NCBI RefSeq assembly: GCF_013782625.1 | Contig: NZ_CP056199.1 | Span: 948,588-1,012,587 of the forward strand | DNA: 64,000 nucleotides | Origin: Enterobacter sp. RHBSTW-00994 | Lineage (GTDB): Bacteria > Pseudomonadota > Gammaproteobacteria > Enterobacterales > Enterobacteriaceae | Direction of reading: 5' to 3' | Shown here: positions 10,106-21,300 of the stretch, one piece after another | How positions within the stretch are numbered: the first letter of the stretch is position 1 | Layout: each line of letters begins with the position of its first letter | Translations under genes and position numbers: made by a program | The notes under the pieces: generated by a model | Database searches by the model: none | What the model was told of the DNA's origin: nothing | What the model saw: only the letters and a program-made list of their open reading frames with translations

Positions 10106-11806
10106 ATGGAGTTTCGCCATCCGTTGCGGATGTTCTCGCCCACGTTTTTCCTTTTGTGTCTCTCAGGCGCGTTGCTGTGCGTACTGCCTTCCGCTCAGGC
10201 TTCGCCCGGCGACGAACAGTTTATCCTGCAGCAACAACGCCAGCAGGCGCTGGAGCAACAACTGACCCCTCCGGCTCCTGATGTGCGTCTCTCACCTCCC
10301 GTCAGCCCTGCCGGACAGATCCTCTTTCCAGTGGAAACACCCTGCTTTACTATCCATGACGTCACACTGACGGGACAGGCTGATTTTCCTCGGTGGTTGC
10401 CGCTGCAACGCCTGGCAAATCAGGCGGCGGGCCACTGTCTGGGCTCGCAGGGCATTAATCTGTTGATGAGTACACTTCAGAACCGGATGACTGCTCACGG
10501 CTGGACCACGTCGAGGGTACTGGCACCCGCCCAGGATGTAAAAAGCGGTCATCTTCGTCTGACGATTGTTCCCGGTAAAATCCGGCATGTGGAACTGACG
10601 CCCGACAGCAGTCGCTGGCTATGGCTGTACAGCGCCTTCCCGGCCTGTGATGGTCATTTGCTGGATTTACGCGATATAGAACAGGGACTGGAAAACCTGC
10701 AACGCCTGCCCACTGTGCAAGTGGAGATGGAAATAGTCCCCGCAGACCAGCCCGGCGAAAGCGATATCATTATTTCCCGTCAGCAGAGTAAATTCTGGCG
10801 TATTGGTATGTCGCTTGATGATTCCGGTACAACATCCACCGGGCGTTATCAGGGGGGGCTGACGCTTTCTCTGGATAACCCACTGGCGTTGAGCGATTTG
10901 TTCTGGTTTTCAGTAAGCCATGACTTGCAAACCGGGCACGGGAAAGGTAACCAAAACCTCAGTGCCCACTGGTCTGTACCCGTGGGATACTGGTCATTTG
11001 CTCTCATCGGTAGTGACTATGATTACCATCAAACAGTTGCCGGGTATTTTGAAGATTACCGCTACAGCGGTAAAAGTCAGAGTCTCACAGCACAGCTGAG
11101 CCGGGTACTGCACCGCAATAGCGCGCAAAAAACGACTGCATCGTTTGACGTACAATCCCGCACCACCCGCAACTATATCAATAACACTGAAGTGGAAGTA
11201 CAGCGCCGCCATGTCTCCTCGTGGAAAGCGGGCCTTCAGCACCGACACTATATTGGCCCGGCCACGCTGGATGCGGGGATCAGCTACCAGCGAGGTACTC
11301 GCTGGTTCGGGGCACAACCCGCACCTGAGGAGTTTTTTGCTGAAGCCACTGCACTGAGCCGTATTCTGCGCACCGATGCCCGCCTGAGTCTGCCATTTTC
11401 TCTCGCCGAACAAGCCTTCCGCTTTGATACCGCATGGCAGCGCCAAACCAGTAACACGCCCCTCACACCTCAGGATCAGTTTTCCATTGGCGGGCGCTAT
11501 ACCGTGCGGGGCTTTGATGGTGAGCGCACACTCAGCGCTGACCGGGGCTGGCTGGTGCGCAATGACCTTTCGTGGCAAACCCCCTTGCAAGGGACAGAGT
11601 TTTATCTGGCAGCGGATTATGGCGAAGTGGGTGGCAAAGGCATCGAATATCTGACAGGAACTCATCTGGCTGGAGGTGCGGCAGGACTGCGGGGACAGAT
11701 CTGGAAAATCGGCTACGACATGTTTGCAGGCGTGCCATTCTCCCGACCAGACGGTTTTAAAACCAGTCCAGCTACTTTTGGCTTTAGCCTGAATATGGAT
11801 ATCTGA
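10106..11806 (+). CDS. cdiB: CdiB-type two-partner-secretion outer-membrane transporter
   Basis: Omp85-superfamily (FhaC/ShlB) exporter that moves CdiA across the outer membrane. The 566-residue precursor has a signal peptide ending near Ala32 (PSAQA), a Gln-rich, Pro-rich linker with an N-terminal helix (QQQRQQALEQQ), two POTRA-like domains to about residue 220, and a 16-strand beta-barrel. The lid-loop VRGF motif is at 467-470, and the final strand ends FGFSLNMDI. AAGGAG lies 10 bp upstream of ATG 10106. The 285 bp before it (9821-10105) are AT-rich and must hold the promoter, but I see no convincing -35/-10 pair. First gene of cdiB-acyltransferase-cdiA-cdiI. Confidence 0.93.
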   Translation: MEFRHPLRMFSPTFFLLCLSGALLCVLPSAQASPGDEQFILQQQRQQALEQQLTPPAPDVRLSPPVSPAGQILFPVETPCFTIHDVTLTGQADFPRWLPLQRLANQAAGHCLGSQGINLLMSTLQNRMTAHGWTTSRVLAPAQDVKSGHLRLTIVPGKIRHVELTPDSSRWLWLYSAFPACDGHLLDLRDIEQGLENLQRLPTVQVEMEIVPADQPGESDIIISRQQSKFWRIGMSLDDSGTTSTGRYQGGLTLSLDNPLALSDLFWFSVSHDLQTGHGKGNQNLSAHWSVPVGYWSFALIGSDYDYHQTVAGYFEDYRYSGKSQSLTAQLSRVLHRNSAQKTTASFDVQSRTTRNYINNTEVEVQRRHVSSWKAGLQHRHYIGPATLDAGISYQRGTRWFGAQPAPEEFFAEATALSRILRTDARLSLPFSLAEQAFRFDTAWQRQTSNTPLTPQDQFSIGGRYTVRGFDGERTLSADRGWLVRNDLSWQTPLQGTEFYLAADYGEVGGKGIEYLTGTHLAGGAAGLRGQIWKIGYDMFAGVPFSRPDGFKTSPATFGFSLNMDI

Positions 11807-11815
11807 TCATGCGCT

Positions 11816-12322
11816 GTGGTGACTTTGTGGTACAGGCTCCGCTTATCCTTGGTGGACACGTTTCAGAAGCGGAGATACTGGCTGTGGATGCATTCCCCCA
11901 TGCACCGGGATGCACCGTTGAGTGTTCTGCCTACGGTGCTATTACCGGTCATCAAGCGGCAGCAATATGTGCTGATTTCACAGGGTGAGCACCCCGTCTT
12001 CTTTCTGAGCTGGATGTGGTTGAGCGAGGAGTCAGAAGCGCGCTATCTCACCGAGCCCTCGGTAATGATAAGGGATGAGGACTGGTGCTGTGGTGATCGA
12101 ATGTGGTTTCGGGATTTTATTGCTCCATTCGGGCACGCCGGCGCCATGAGTCGCCTTTTACGTGAAGAGATACTGCCTCATTACTGCGCCCGTTTTCTCT
12201 GGCACCGGGGCGAGTCAATTCGCCCTTGCATCAAAACCTTTCGCGGTAACCGTATTTCACGAGAGGTGTTCAGGGCATGGAAGTTGCGTTCTCTTCCTCC
12301 GACAGGATTACGTCAGTACTGA
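11816..12322 (+). CDS. cdiC: Toxin-activating lysine acyltransferase (HlyC family), CdiC
   Basis: Resembles HlyC, which uses acyl-ACP to acylate lysines of the HlyA protoxin. WLWMHSPMHRDAP aligns with the HlyC region around catalytic His23 (here His30). GDRMWFRDFIAPFG aligns with the region of HlyC Asp92 (here Asp100). HlyC-like proteins are known in the CDI subset ordered cdiB-cdiC-cdiA-cdiI, which fits the position between cdiB and cdiA. The proposed start is GTG 11816, 9 bp after the cdiB stop. No good Shine-Dalgarno is visible, so translation may be coupled to cdiB; later GTG codons are possible starts. The acylated target, presumably CdiA, is inferred. Confidence 0.88.
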   Translation: MVTLWYRLRLSLVDTFQKRRYWLWMHSPMHRDAPLSVLPTVLLPVIKRQQYVLISQGEHPVFFLSWMWLSEESEARYLTEPSVMIRDEDWCCGDRMWFRDFIAPFGHAGAMSRLLREEILPHYCARFLWHRGESIRPCIKTFRGNRISREVFRAWKLRSLPPTGLRQY

Positions 12323-12393
12323 TTCCTTCGCTTAACTGACTCCGCTAAATACACAAATAACAGAACGATAAATATCATAAAGGAATTGTACCC

Positions 12394-15300
12394 ATGAACA
12401 GGCTTTTATACCGCATCGTTTTCAACAAGGCCCGCGGCATGCTGATGGTCGTTGCCGAAATCGCCCGCTCCTGTTCAGGGTCATCCCCCGCTTCCGGCAT
12501 CGGTCATACCCATTCGCGCATGACGGGTAAACTCAGCGCTATCAGTTTCAGCCTGTGGCTGGCTGCCGGAGTCATTCAGCCGGTACAGGCGGCGATCATG
12601 GCAGACAAATCCGCCCCCGGTAACCAGCAACCTACGATCATCGGGACCGCCAACGGTACGCCGCAGGTCAATATCCAGACACCTTCTGCCGGTGGCGTGT
12701 CACGCAACACATACCGTCAGTTCGATGTTGACCAGAAGGGTGTGATTCTTAATAACTCCCGTCAGAACACGTCCACGCAACTCGGGGGCATGGTCTCCGC
12801 GAACCCGTGGCTGGCAAAAGGCGAAGCGAAAGTTATCCTCAATGAAATCAATGCGCGCGATCCGAGTAAACTGAACGGCTATATTGAAGTTGCCGGACAA
12901 AAAGCGCAGGTAGTGATTGCAAACCCCTCGGGGATCGCCTGTGACGGCTGTGGTTTTATCAATGCAGGGCGAACCACGTTGACCACGGGTTCTGTACAGA
13001 TGCAAAACGGCAGTATCTCCGGGTATCAGGTTGATCACGGTGATATCGTGATCGGTGGCAAAGGAATGGATTCCACGCGTCAGGATCATACCGATATCAT
13101 TGCCCGCGCAGTGAAGATCAATGCCGCCCTTCATGCAAATGACCTGAAGATCACTACCGGACGTAACCGGGTGGATGCGGCGCATGAACAGGTGACGGCT
13201 TCTGTAGATAACGGGGCGGCTAAACCCCTGTTTGCGCTGGATGTGTCGCAGGTTGGCGGAATGTACGCCGGTAAAATCCGCCTGCGTGGTACTGAAAAAG
13301 GTGTGGGTGTACGCAATGCCGGGCACATGGGGGCCGCCACCGGCGAAGTGAAAATCACTGCCGACGGGATGATTGAAAACAGCGGAACCCTCACCGCCAG
13401 AGGAGATACCACGCTTGCCAGCAACGCCAGTGTGAACAACAGCGGTGCCATTTGGTCGTCATCCGATGCAAATATCACGGCAACAGACCATGTACAAAAC
13501 AGTGGTTCTGTCGCGGCCTCCCGCCATACACGCGTGAATGCGACGGGTATCACCAGCACAGCAGCCGCTACGCTAGCCTCGGGGATTACGTCAGAGGGGA
13601 AAATCGGCAACAGCGGCGATTTAACCCTTACCGCATCAGGACAGCTTGAAGCGCACGGTCTGAATGTCGCCGCTGGTGATATCCACGCATCAGGTCAGGG
13701 ACTGGATGTGTCAGACAGTCGGACACAGGCGAAAAATATCACCCTGGATGCCAGGCAGCAAAATCTCAGCACTGCCGGGGCGCGACTCATTGCCGACGGT
13801 ACACTGCAAGCTACCACGACCGGAACACACAATAACAACGGAGGTTTGCTGGCTGGCGATACACTGTCGCTGACGGCAAAACGTCTTCAGAACCATCGGG
13901 GACAGATTGTCCAGAGCGGCAAACAGACGCTGATACTGAACCATCAGGATGGTATTGATAACCGCGAGGGAAGGATTGCGGCAAATGCCACAGACCTGAC
14001 GCTTCAGGCCAGCACAATTGACAACCGTGACGGTGAGATTACCCATGCAGGCAACGGTACACTGACCATTTCCTCAGCCGCCTTCACCGGAGACCAGGGG
14101 AGTATTGCCTCGTCCGGAGCGCTCACGCTGAAGGGACGTGACCTGGTGCTGGACGGCAGTTCCACCACCGCCGAGGGGATCCACATTGATGCGGATAATC
14201 TCTCACACCGTGACGGTCAATTGATACAGACTGGTCAGGAGACGATGGTACTGGATGTACGCCACGCTACCGATAACCGTGGCGGGCTGATCGCAGCAAA
14301 CGGCAATGTTGCCCTTAACACCACGGGCCTTGATAACCGGCAAGGACAGATCCTGGCGGCTGAGTCGGGAAGTCTTGTGGTCAGCGCATCAGGACCGACC
14401 GACAACCGGGAAGGTGTTCTGGCCGCCGCAGACAACGTGACCGTGACCACGGGTCAACTGTACAACGATGACGGGCAAATCAGTGCGGAGAAGGGAAAAG
14501 CGCAACTGAGCAGCACCGGACTGCTGAGCAACACCAACGGGCAGATAGCGGCAAATGGCGCACTGGACATCACTGCGGGCGGTCTGGACTCACGGCAGGG
14601 ATTGCTTTTCGGTGAAACGATGTCCCTGTCTCTGGATAACCAGCGACTGAACAACCTGGAAGGGGTCATCGCTGCGCGGAAAAATATCACTATCAGCAGC
14701 GGAGCGCTCAATAACACCGCCGGATTGATCCAGTCTGGTGGCGATATGCGTATCAATACGCACGGTTACACTCTCAATAATCGTGACTCGCAAACGGCGG
14801 GGATCATCAGTTTCGGAAAACTGGATGTGGCATCCGGAGCACTCGACAATCAGAACGGATTACTGGCTGGTGGCGGAGATACCACGCTCACCGGGGCTAC
14901 GGTGGACAACCGTAATGGCGTACTGGCCTCCGAGGCTGACCTGTCGCTGGTGGCGCAAAGCACCGATAACCATCACGGTACAATCAGTGCCGCACTGGAT
15001 CTGACCCTGACATTGGCGGGTGTGCTGAACAACCAGCAGGGTGTTGTCAGCTCGGGGAAAAATCTGACCCTCACCACCTCACAACTGGATAATCTGCAGG
15101 GAGTGCTCGTCTCCGGTGCTGATGCAACACTGACCAGCACTCAGACAAGCAACCAGCAGGGGCAGATTGCCGCCCTGGGAAATCTCATGCTCACCGGCCA
15201 GACGCTGGATAACAATAACGGAGGTCTGGTACAAAGCGGCGCCGATATGACACTGGCCATCGGGGATATCAGCAACCGCAACAGCGGCGACACAGGCGGC

Positions 15301-18300
15301 ATGACCAGCGTGGGGAATATGCAGATAACCGCTACTACCCTGCTCAATGACCAGGGATTGCTGTTTAGCGGAAAACAGATCACGCTGGACACGGGTCGTT
15401 TCAGCAATATCGCAGGCACCCTTGTTGCGCAGGAACAGCTCAGACTTTCTACCCGCAGCGATATCGATAACCGGGAAGGTTTACTCCAGGGAAATGGAGT
15501 TATTGTTAACACGGGTGACCATCTATTGGATAACCAGGATGGCACGATTTACAGTCTGGCCGCCATGCAACTGGCAACAGCGGGGTTGAACAATCAGAAC
15601 GGAACGCTCGGAGCCAAAAGCGATTTTACCCTGAATGCCTCATGGCTTGATAACAGTCTGGGGGGCCGTATCGTAGGTGAGCAGGCATCCACATTTACCG
15701 TAAACCGCCTTGATAACCGCAATGGTCAGATTCAGAGCGTCGGCGGTCTGCTGATTAATGCGGTACAGGGTGTGATTGATAACACGCTGGGGCTTATCCG
15801 CAGTGGCGCGACGCTCACGTTAAGCGCCGCCTCGCTGATAAACCGCGATACACTGGCTGCAGAAAAAGGAATTGAGGGACTGGACGTCGAGGTTAACGGC
15901 CAGACGCTGGATAACACAAACGGCATGCTCCTGTCCGGACAGAATCTGACCATCAAAAATGCCGGTACACTCAATAATACCCGTGGCGAACTCGCCGCAG
16001 GCGGTGCACTGTCGCTAGGGGGAACCGCGTTTAATCTGGTCAATACCGCTGGCGTGGCGAAAGCGGGAGAAAATGCTACCGTTCAGGCTGACCGTATTAG
16101 TGGTGACGGCCAGCTACTGTCCCTCGGAGATATGGTGCTAAGCAGCCGTCAGGATATTATCAATACCAGGGAGATCGTTGCCAATGGCAACCTCACCCTC
16201 ACCACGCCGGGGCTGGTAAGCAACAGTGGAAAACTGCTGGCAGGCGCTAAACTCGACCTCACCTCCGACAACTTGTACAACAGTGCCGCCGGGGAGATTG
16301 CCGCGGGCTACACCTGGCTGACGGTTGCAAACACGCTGACGAACTACGGCCTGATTGACGGAAACTGGACACTTCTCAAAGCAGGAACACTGACCAATAC
16401 TGGCACCGGACGTATCTATGGGGATTACGTCGGTATTCAGGCCAACACACTCAATAACCTGGCCGAAAACAGCATAGCGGCCACCATCGCCGGGCGCGAG
16501 CGCGTGGATATCGGTGCGGGTACTCTCAATAACCGCGACCATGCCCTGATTTACAGCGCCGGTGACATGGTTCTCGGTGGCAGACTGGATGCAAACGGGA
16601 TAGCGACCGGTCAGGCTGGCGTGCTGAATAACCACAGCTCAACTATTGAGTCTGCCGGAAATATGTTGCTCTCTGTCGGGCAACTCAACAACATCAATGA
16701 CCATTTCAGCACTGAGGTGGTCGGGGTCTCCTCAGAGACTCTCCACGAATATCAGCATAACGGCTCCCCGAACCGCTGGGATGCAAATGCGGAAGGCGTG
16801 TTTGTTGACAGGAACTCCTCTGACAGTCTGCTTAACCTGAATACCCCAGAAGATACCGGACATAACAATGATAATTTCTATGAATATCAGTACACCAGGA
16901 CCATCGAAGAAGAGGTAGTAAAGGAAAGCGATCCGGGAAAAATCCTTTCGGGTGGACATTTGTCTATTAGTGCAGACCATGTGCTGAATGACAAAAGTCA
17001 GATCGTGGCTGGCGGGACGTTGGGTATCCTGGCCGATACCGTGGATAACGTGATGCCGGAAGGTCGTCGCTGGATAACGGATGAAGGTACGGTAACGCAC
17101 TACTCGCGTAAGACCAGTAAAGGTTCAGATTCACAGCGCAAAAGCACATCTGACTATGTTCCCCCTGTGATAATTCAGAGTATCAGCCTGCACCCAGGCA
17201 GACTGGAGGGAAACAGCACCATTAACGGTAGCGGGTTTCAGCTCGATTCCGTGACGCCGCAGGGAACCTCCACCACCATCAATGATACCGAAAGCATTAC
17301 CGCGGGCGTTAGCGGGCGTGATATCAGCGTCGCAGACATTTCATCCCGTCAGCCTGTGGTGTTGAAGCCGGGGCTGCAGTTTGAAGTTCCTGTGAGCGGT
17401 GGTGTTTCCGATGACAACAATCATCAGACGGTGGTTCGCATTACCGGGCCGAATACGCAATTACCGGACAACAGTCTGTTCAGAACCCACCCTGAACCTG
17501 GTTCGGCGTATCTGGTGGAAACCGATCCGCGTTTTACGAATAACAAACAGTGGCTTGGCAGCGACTACATGCAGAATGCGTTCTCCACGGATCACGACAA
17601 CATGCACAAGCGTCTGGGTGACGGTTATTATGAGCAACGACTGGTTCGCGAACAAATTATAGCCCTGACAGGTGGACGCTACCTCGGCGATCACCGGGAT
17701 GACGAAACACAGTTTAAAGCACTGATGGACGCAGGGATTTCGTTCGGCCAGAAATACAACCTGATTCCCGGCGTAGCACTAACCGCAGAGCAGATGAGCC
17801 TGCTCACTGACGATATGGTATGGCTGGTAAATACTCAGGTACAGCTTGCAGATGGAAGCTGGCAGACAGTCATGGTGCCACAAGTCTATGTCCGCGTGAA
17901 ACCGGGGGATATTGACGGCTCAGGCGCCCTGCTGGGCGGGCAGAATGTGGTGATGAACCTCAACAACAACCTGGTGAACAGCGGTACTGTCAGTGGGCGC
18001 GAGGGGGTTCAGCTCAGCGCTGACAACATCACTAATAAAGCGGGCACTATCCAGGGGGCTGATGTCAGCCTTCAGGCACGGACCGATATCAATAATATTG
18101 GTGGAATCATCAACGGGAATAACTCGGTACTGGCAAGCGCCGGACGCGACATCAATGTCACGACCACCACCCGCAGTGCACAGAGCGTATCCGGGAATAA
18201 CAGTTTTGAGCGCACCACTATTGAACGCATGGGTGGCATTTATGTTCAGGCGGATGACGGCAAACTCTCCCTCGCAGCAGGTCGGGACATCAGCCTTACC

Positions 18301-21300
18301 GGGGCGCAGGTGGTTAACAATGGTAAGAACAGTCAGACGGTACTGAGCGCAGAGCGCGACCTGAATTTGAATACTGTCGCCACATCCGCCAGCGATAACA
18401 TCACCTGGGACAAAAATAACTGGCTGAAACAGTCCGCCACGCAGCATACCGGCAGTGAAGTCAGCGGCGCGGGTTCAGTGGTGATGGTGGCAGGCCAGGA
18501 TGTGAATGCACAGGCTGCCACAGTGTCTGCCGGTAGCAGTCTTGGCGTCGGTGCGGGACGGGATATCAACATTACCGCGGCAACTGACAGCAGTGAATTT
18601 GAATCCAGACACAAATACACTGGCAGTAACGGGGCGTTCTCGAAAACCACGATCACCACACATGATATGGTGAATAGCGAAACCGCACAGGGTTCGGTGT
18701 TCAGCGGTGACAATGTGAAGATGCAGGCAGGGAATAATCTCCAGGTACAGGGCAGCCATATCGTTGCAGACAACGATGTTCAGCTTAAAGCCGGAAACGA
18801 TCTGATCATCACCACCGCCGAAGAGCGCAGTGCTGAAAGCCACCAGAAGCGGAAGAAAACATCGGGCCTCTCGGGGACAGGCGGTATCGGCGTGACTTAC
18901 GGTAGCCAGAGTCTGAAGGTGACTGATACAGCACAGAGTGTGGCGCAACGAGGTAGCACCGTGGGTTCCGTTAACGGCAATGTCACCCTCAGCGCGGGCA
19001 ATGACCTGAAGGTAAAAGGCTCTGATTTGATCGCAGGCAACAACATGACTCTGGTGGGTAAAAACGTCAGTGTTATATCAGCAACAGAAAACAGTCGCCA
19101 GACACACGAAGTGGAACAAAAGAGTTCCGGCTTCACCCTGGCCCTTTCTGGCGCGGCGGGCAGCGCCGTTAACAGCGCGGTGCAGTCCGCAAATCAGGCA
19201 AAAGGGAGCGATAATGACCGTCTTGCAGCACTCCAGGGGGTAAAAGCGGCACTCTCCGGCATCCAGGCGTCACAGGCAGTCCGTATGGATGAGGCTCAGG
19301 GAGACCGGGCGTCCAATAACAATACCGTAGGCGTCAGCCTTTCTTATGGCAGCCAGTCGTCAAAATCCACCCAGACCAGCGAGCAGACCACAGCAAAAGG
19401 CAGCAGCCTGACTGCCGGGAATAATCTGGCCGTCATTGCTACCGGTTCCGGCCAGAAAGGCCAGGACGGCGACATTCTGATACAGGGCAGCCAGATCAAC
19501 GCGGGTAATGATGTCCTTCTGTCTGCGAACCGTGATGTGAACCTGTTTTCGGCAGAAAACACCTCCAGGCTTGATGGTAAAAATGAAAGCAAGGGGGGCA
19601 GCGTAGGTTTGGGTATCGGTGCAGGTTCCGGCGGTTGGGGAATTAATGTCTCGGCCAGTGTCAATGCCGGTAAAGGCAGCGAAAAAGGCAACGGCACCAC
19701 CCACACTGAAACCACCGTGGAAGCAGGCAACAACCTGACTATCAACAGCGGACGTGATGCAAATCTTATCGGGGCGCAAGTCAGCGGCGAGAGCGTGACG
19801 GCTGATATCGGGCGTGACCTGACCATCAGAAGTGAACAGGATTCCGACAGTTATCACAGCAAACAGCAGAACGTCAATGCAGGTGCCAGCTTCAATTTTG
19901 GTTCGATGACGGGCTCTGCCAGTGTTAACGCCAGCCGTGACAAAATGGACAGTAACTATAAGTCGGTTAATGAGCAGAGCAGGATAACCGCAGGCAGCGG
20001 CGGTTATGATATTAAGGTTGGGGGACATACCCAGCTTGACGGTGCGGTTATCGCCTCTTCAGCCACTGATGATAAGAACCGTCTGGATACCGGCACGCTG
20101 GGCTGGAGCGACATCCACAACGAAGCGGAATATAAGGTTGAACACCAGAGCGTCGGGATGAGTACCGGCGGCAGCATCGGCGGGCAGTTCGCCGGAAATA
20201 TGGCAAACACCCTGCTCAGCGGCGGAAACAGCAGTGGCAGCGCTGAAGGCACCACCTCGTCGGCCATCAGCGGCGGTAACATTATTATCCGGGATAAAGA
20301 GAACCAGCAGCAGAACGTGGATGACCTGTCCCGTGACACGGCAAACGCCAACGGCAGTATCGGTCAGATATTTGATAAGGAAAAAGAGCAGCAGAAAATA
20401 CAGGAATCGCAACTCATCAGCGACATTGGTACCCAGGTATCGGATATCGCCAGAACGGAAGATGTCATTTCAGCCTCACAGAAAGCCAGCGAAAAACGTC
20501 AGAACGCCTCACAGGAAGAACGTGATGCGGCAAAATCCGAATGGGAAAAAGCGCATCCGGGTAAAACGGTGACAGGCGCTGATATTGGTGAAGTGATTTA
20601 CCAGAATGCCTATGCTGACGCAATGAAGGATGCCACCAATGGCACTGGCAGCCGTACCCAGCAGGCTATTCAGGCGGTGACGGCAGCAGTACAGGGTCTG
20701 GCCGGTGGTGATATGAATGCGGCCATTGCAGGTGCGGCAGCGCCGTATATTGCAGAAGTGATTGGGCATCAGTCCGGTCTTGAAGGTATGAGTAAAGTGG
20801 CGGCTCACGCAGTGGCAAATGCGGTACTGGCGTCCATGCAGGGGCAGAACGCGCTGGCGGGTGCGGCAGGTGCCGCCAGCGGTGAACTGACCGGGATGAT
20901 AGCCCTGGAGATGTACGGTAAACCGCTCAGCGAACTGAGCGAGACAGAGAAACAGACCATCAGTGCACTGGCGACCATCGCATCCGGTATTGCCGGGGGA
21001 CTGGCAGGCGACAGTACCTCATCGGCACTGGCCGGGGCCCTGTCAGGCAAGACGACGGTTGAGAATAACAGCCTGGCGCATGTTCTGGCTGCGATAGAAG
21101 CAAATAAGCCGGGAACAGTTGATTCATGGACAAAAGAACAGCAGGCTGCAATTAAAGAAGCATGTAGTGGTGGTACACCTGTATCATGTGAAACCGTAGT
21201 GGCTGCTATGGGCAGTGCTATGGTATGGCCATTTTTACCGGAAATGATGGCAACAACCAGTCTTGTTGGTGCCGGGGCCAATGCCGGTGTTGGTTATACC

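Noticed and set aside
10098..10240. ATG at 10098 with better Shine-Dalgarno spacing than the chosen cdiB start
   Set aside because: It is in another frame and gives a Cys/Arg-rich product without signal or domain; the cdiB frame encodes the conserved signal peptide and POTRA regions.
11809..11998. ATG 11809 frame overlapping the start of the acyltransferase gene
   Set aside because: It is out of frame with the HlyC-like protein and stops after about 60 codons without any recognisable domain.
13380..16560. Regularly spaced short repeats that could look like a CRISPR or tandem array
   Set aside because: They are codons for about 20-residue FHA-1 repeats of CdiA in one continuous frame, with variable spacing and no conserved DNA repeat.
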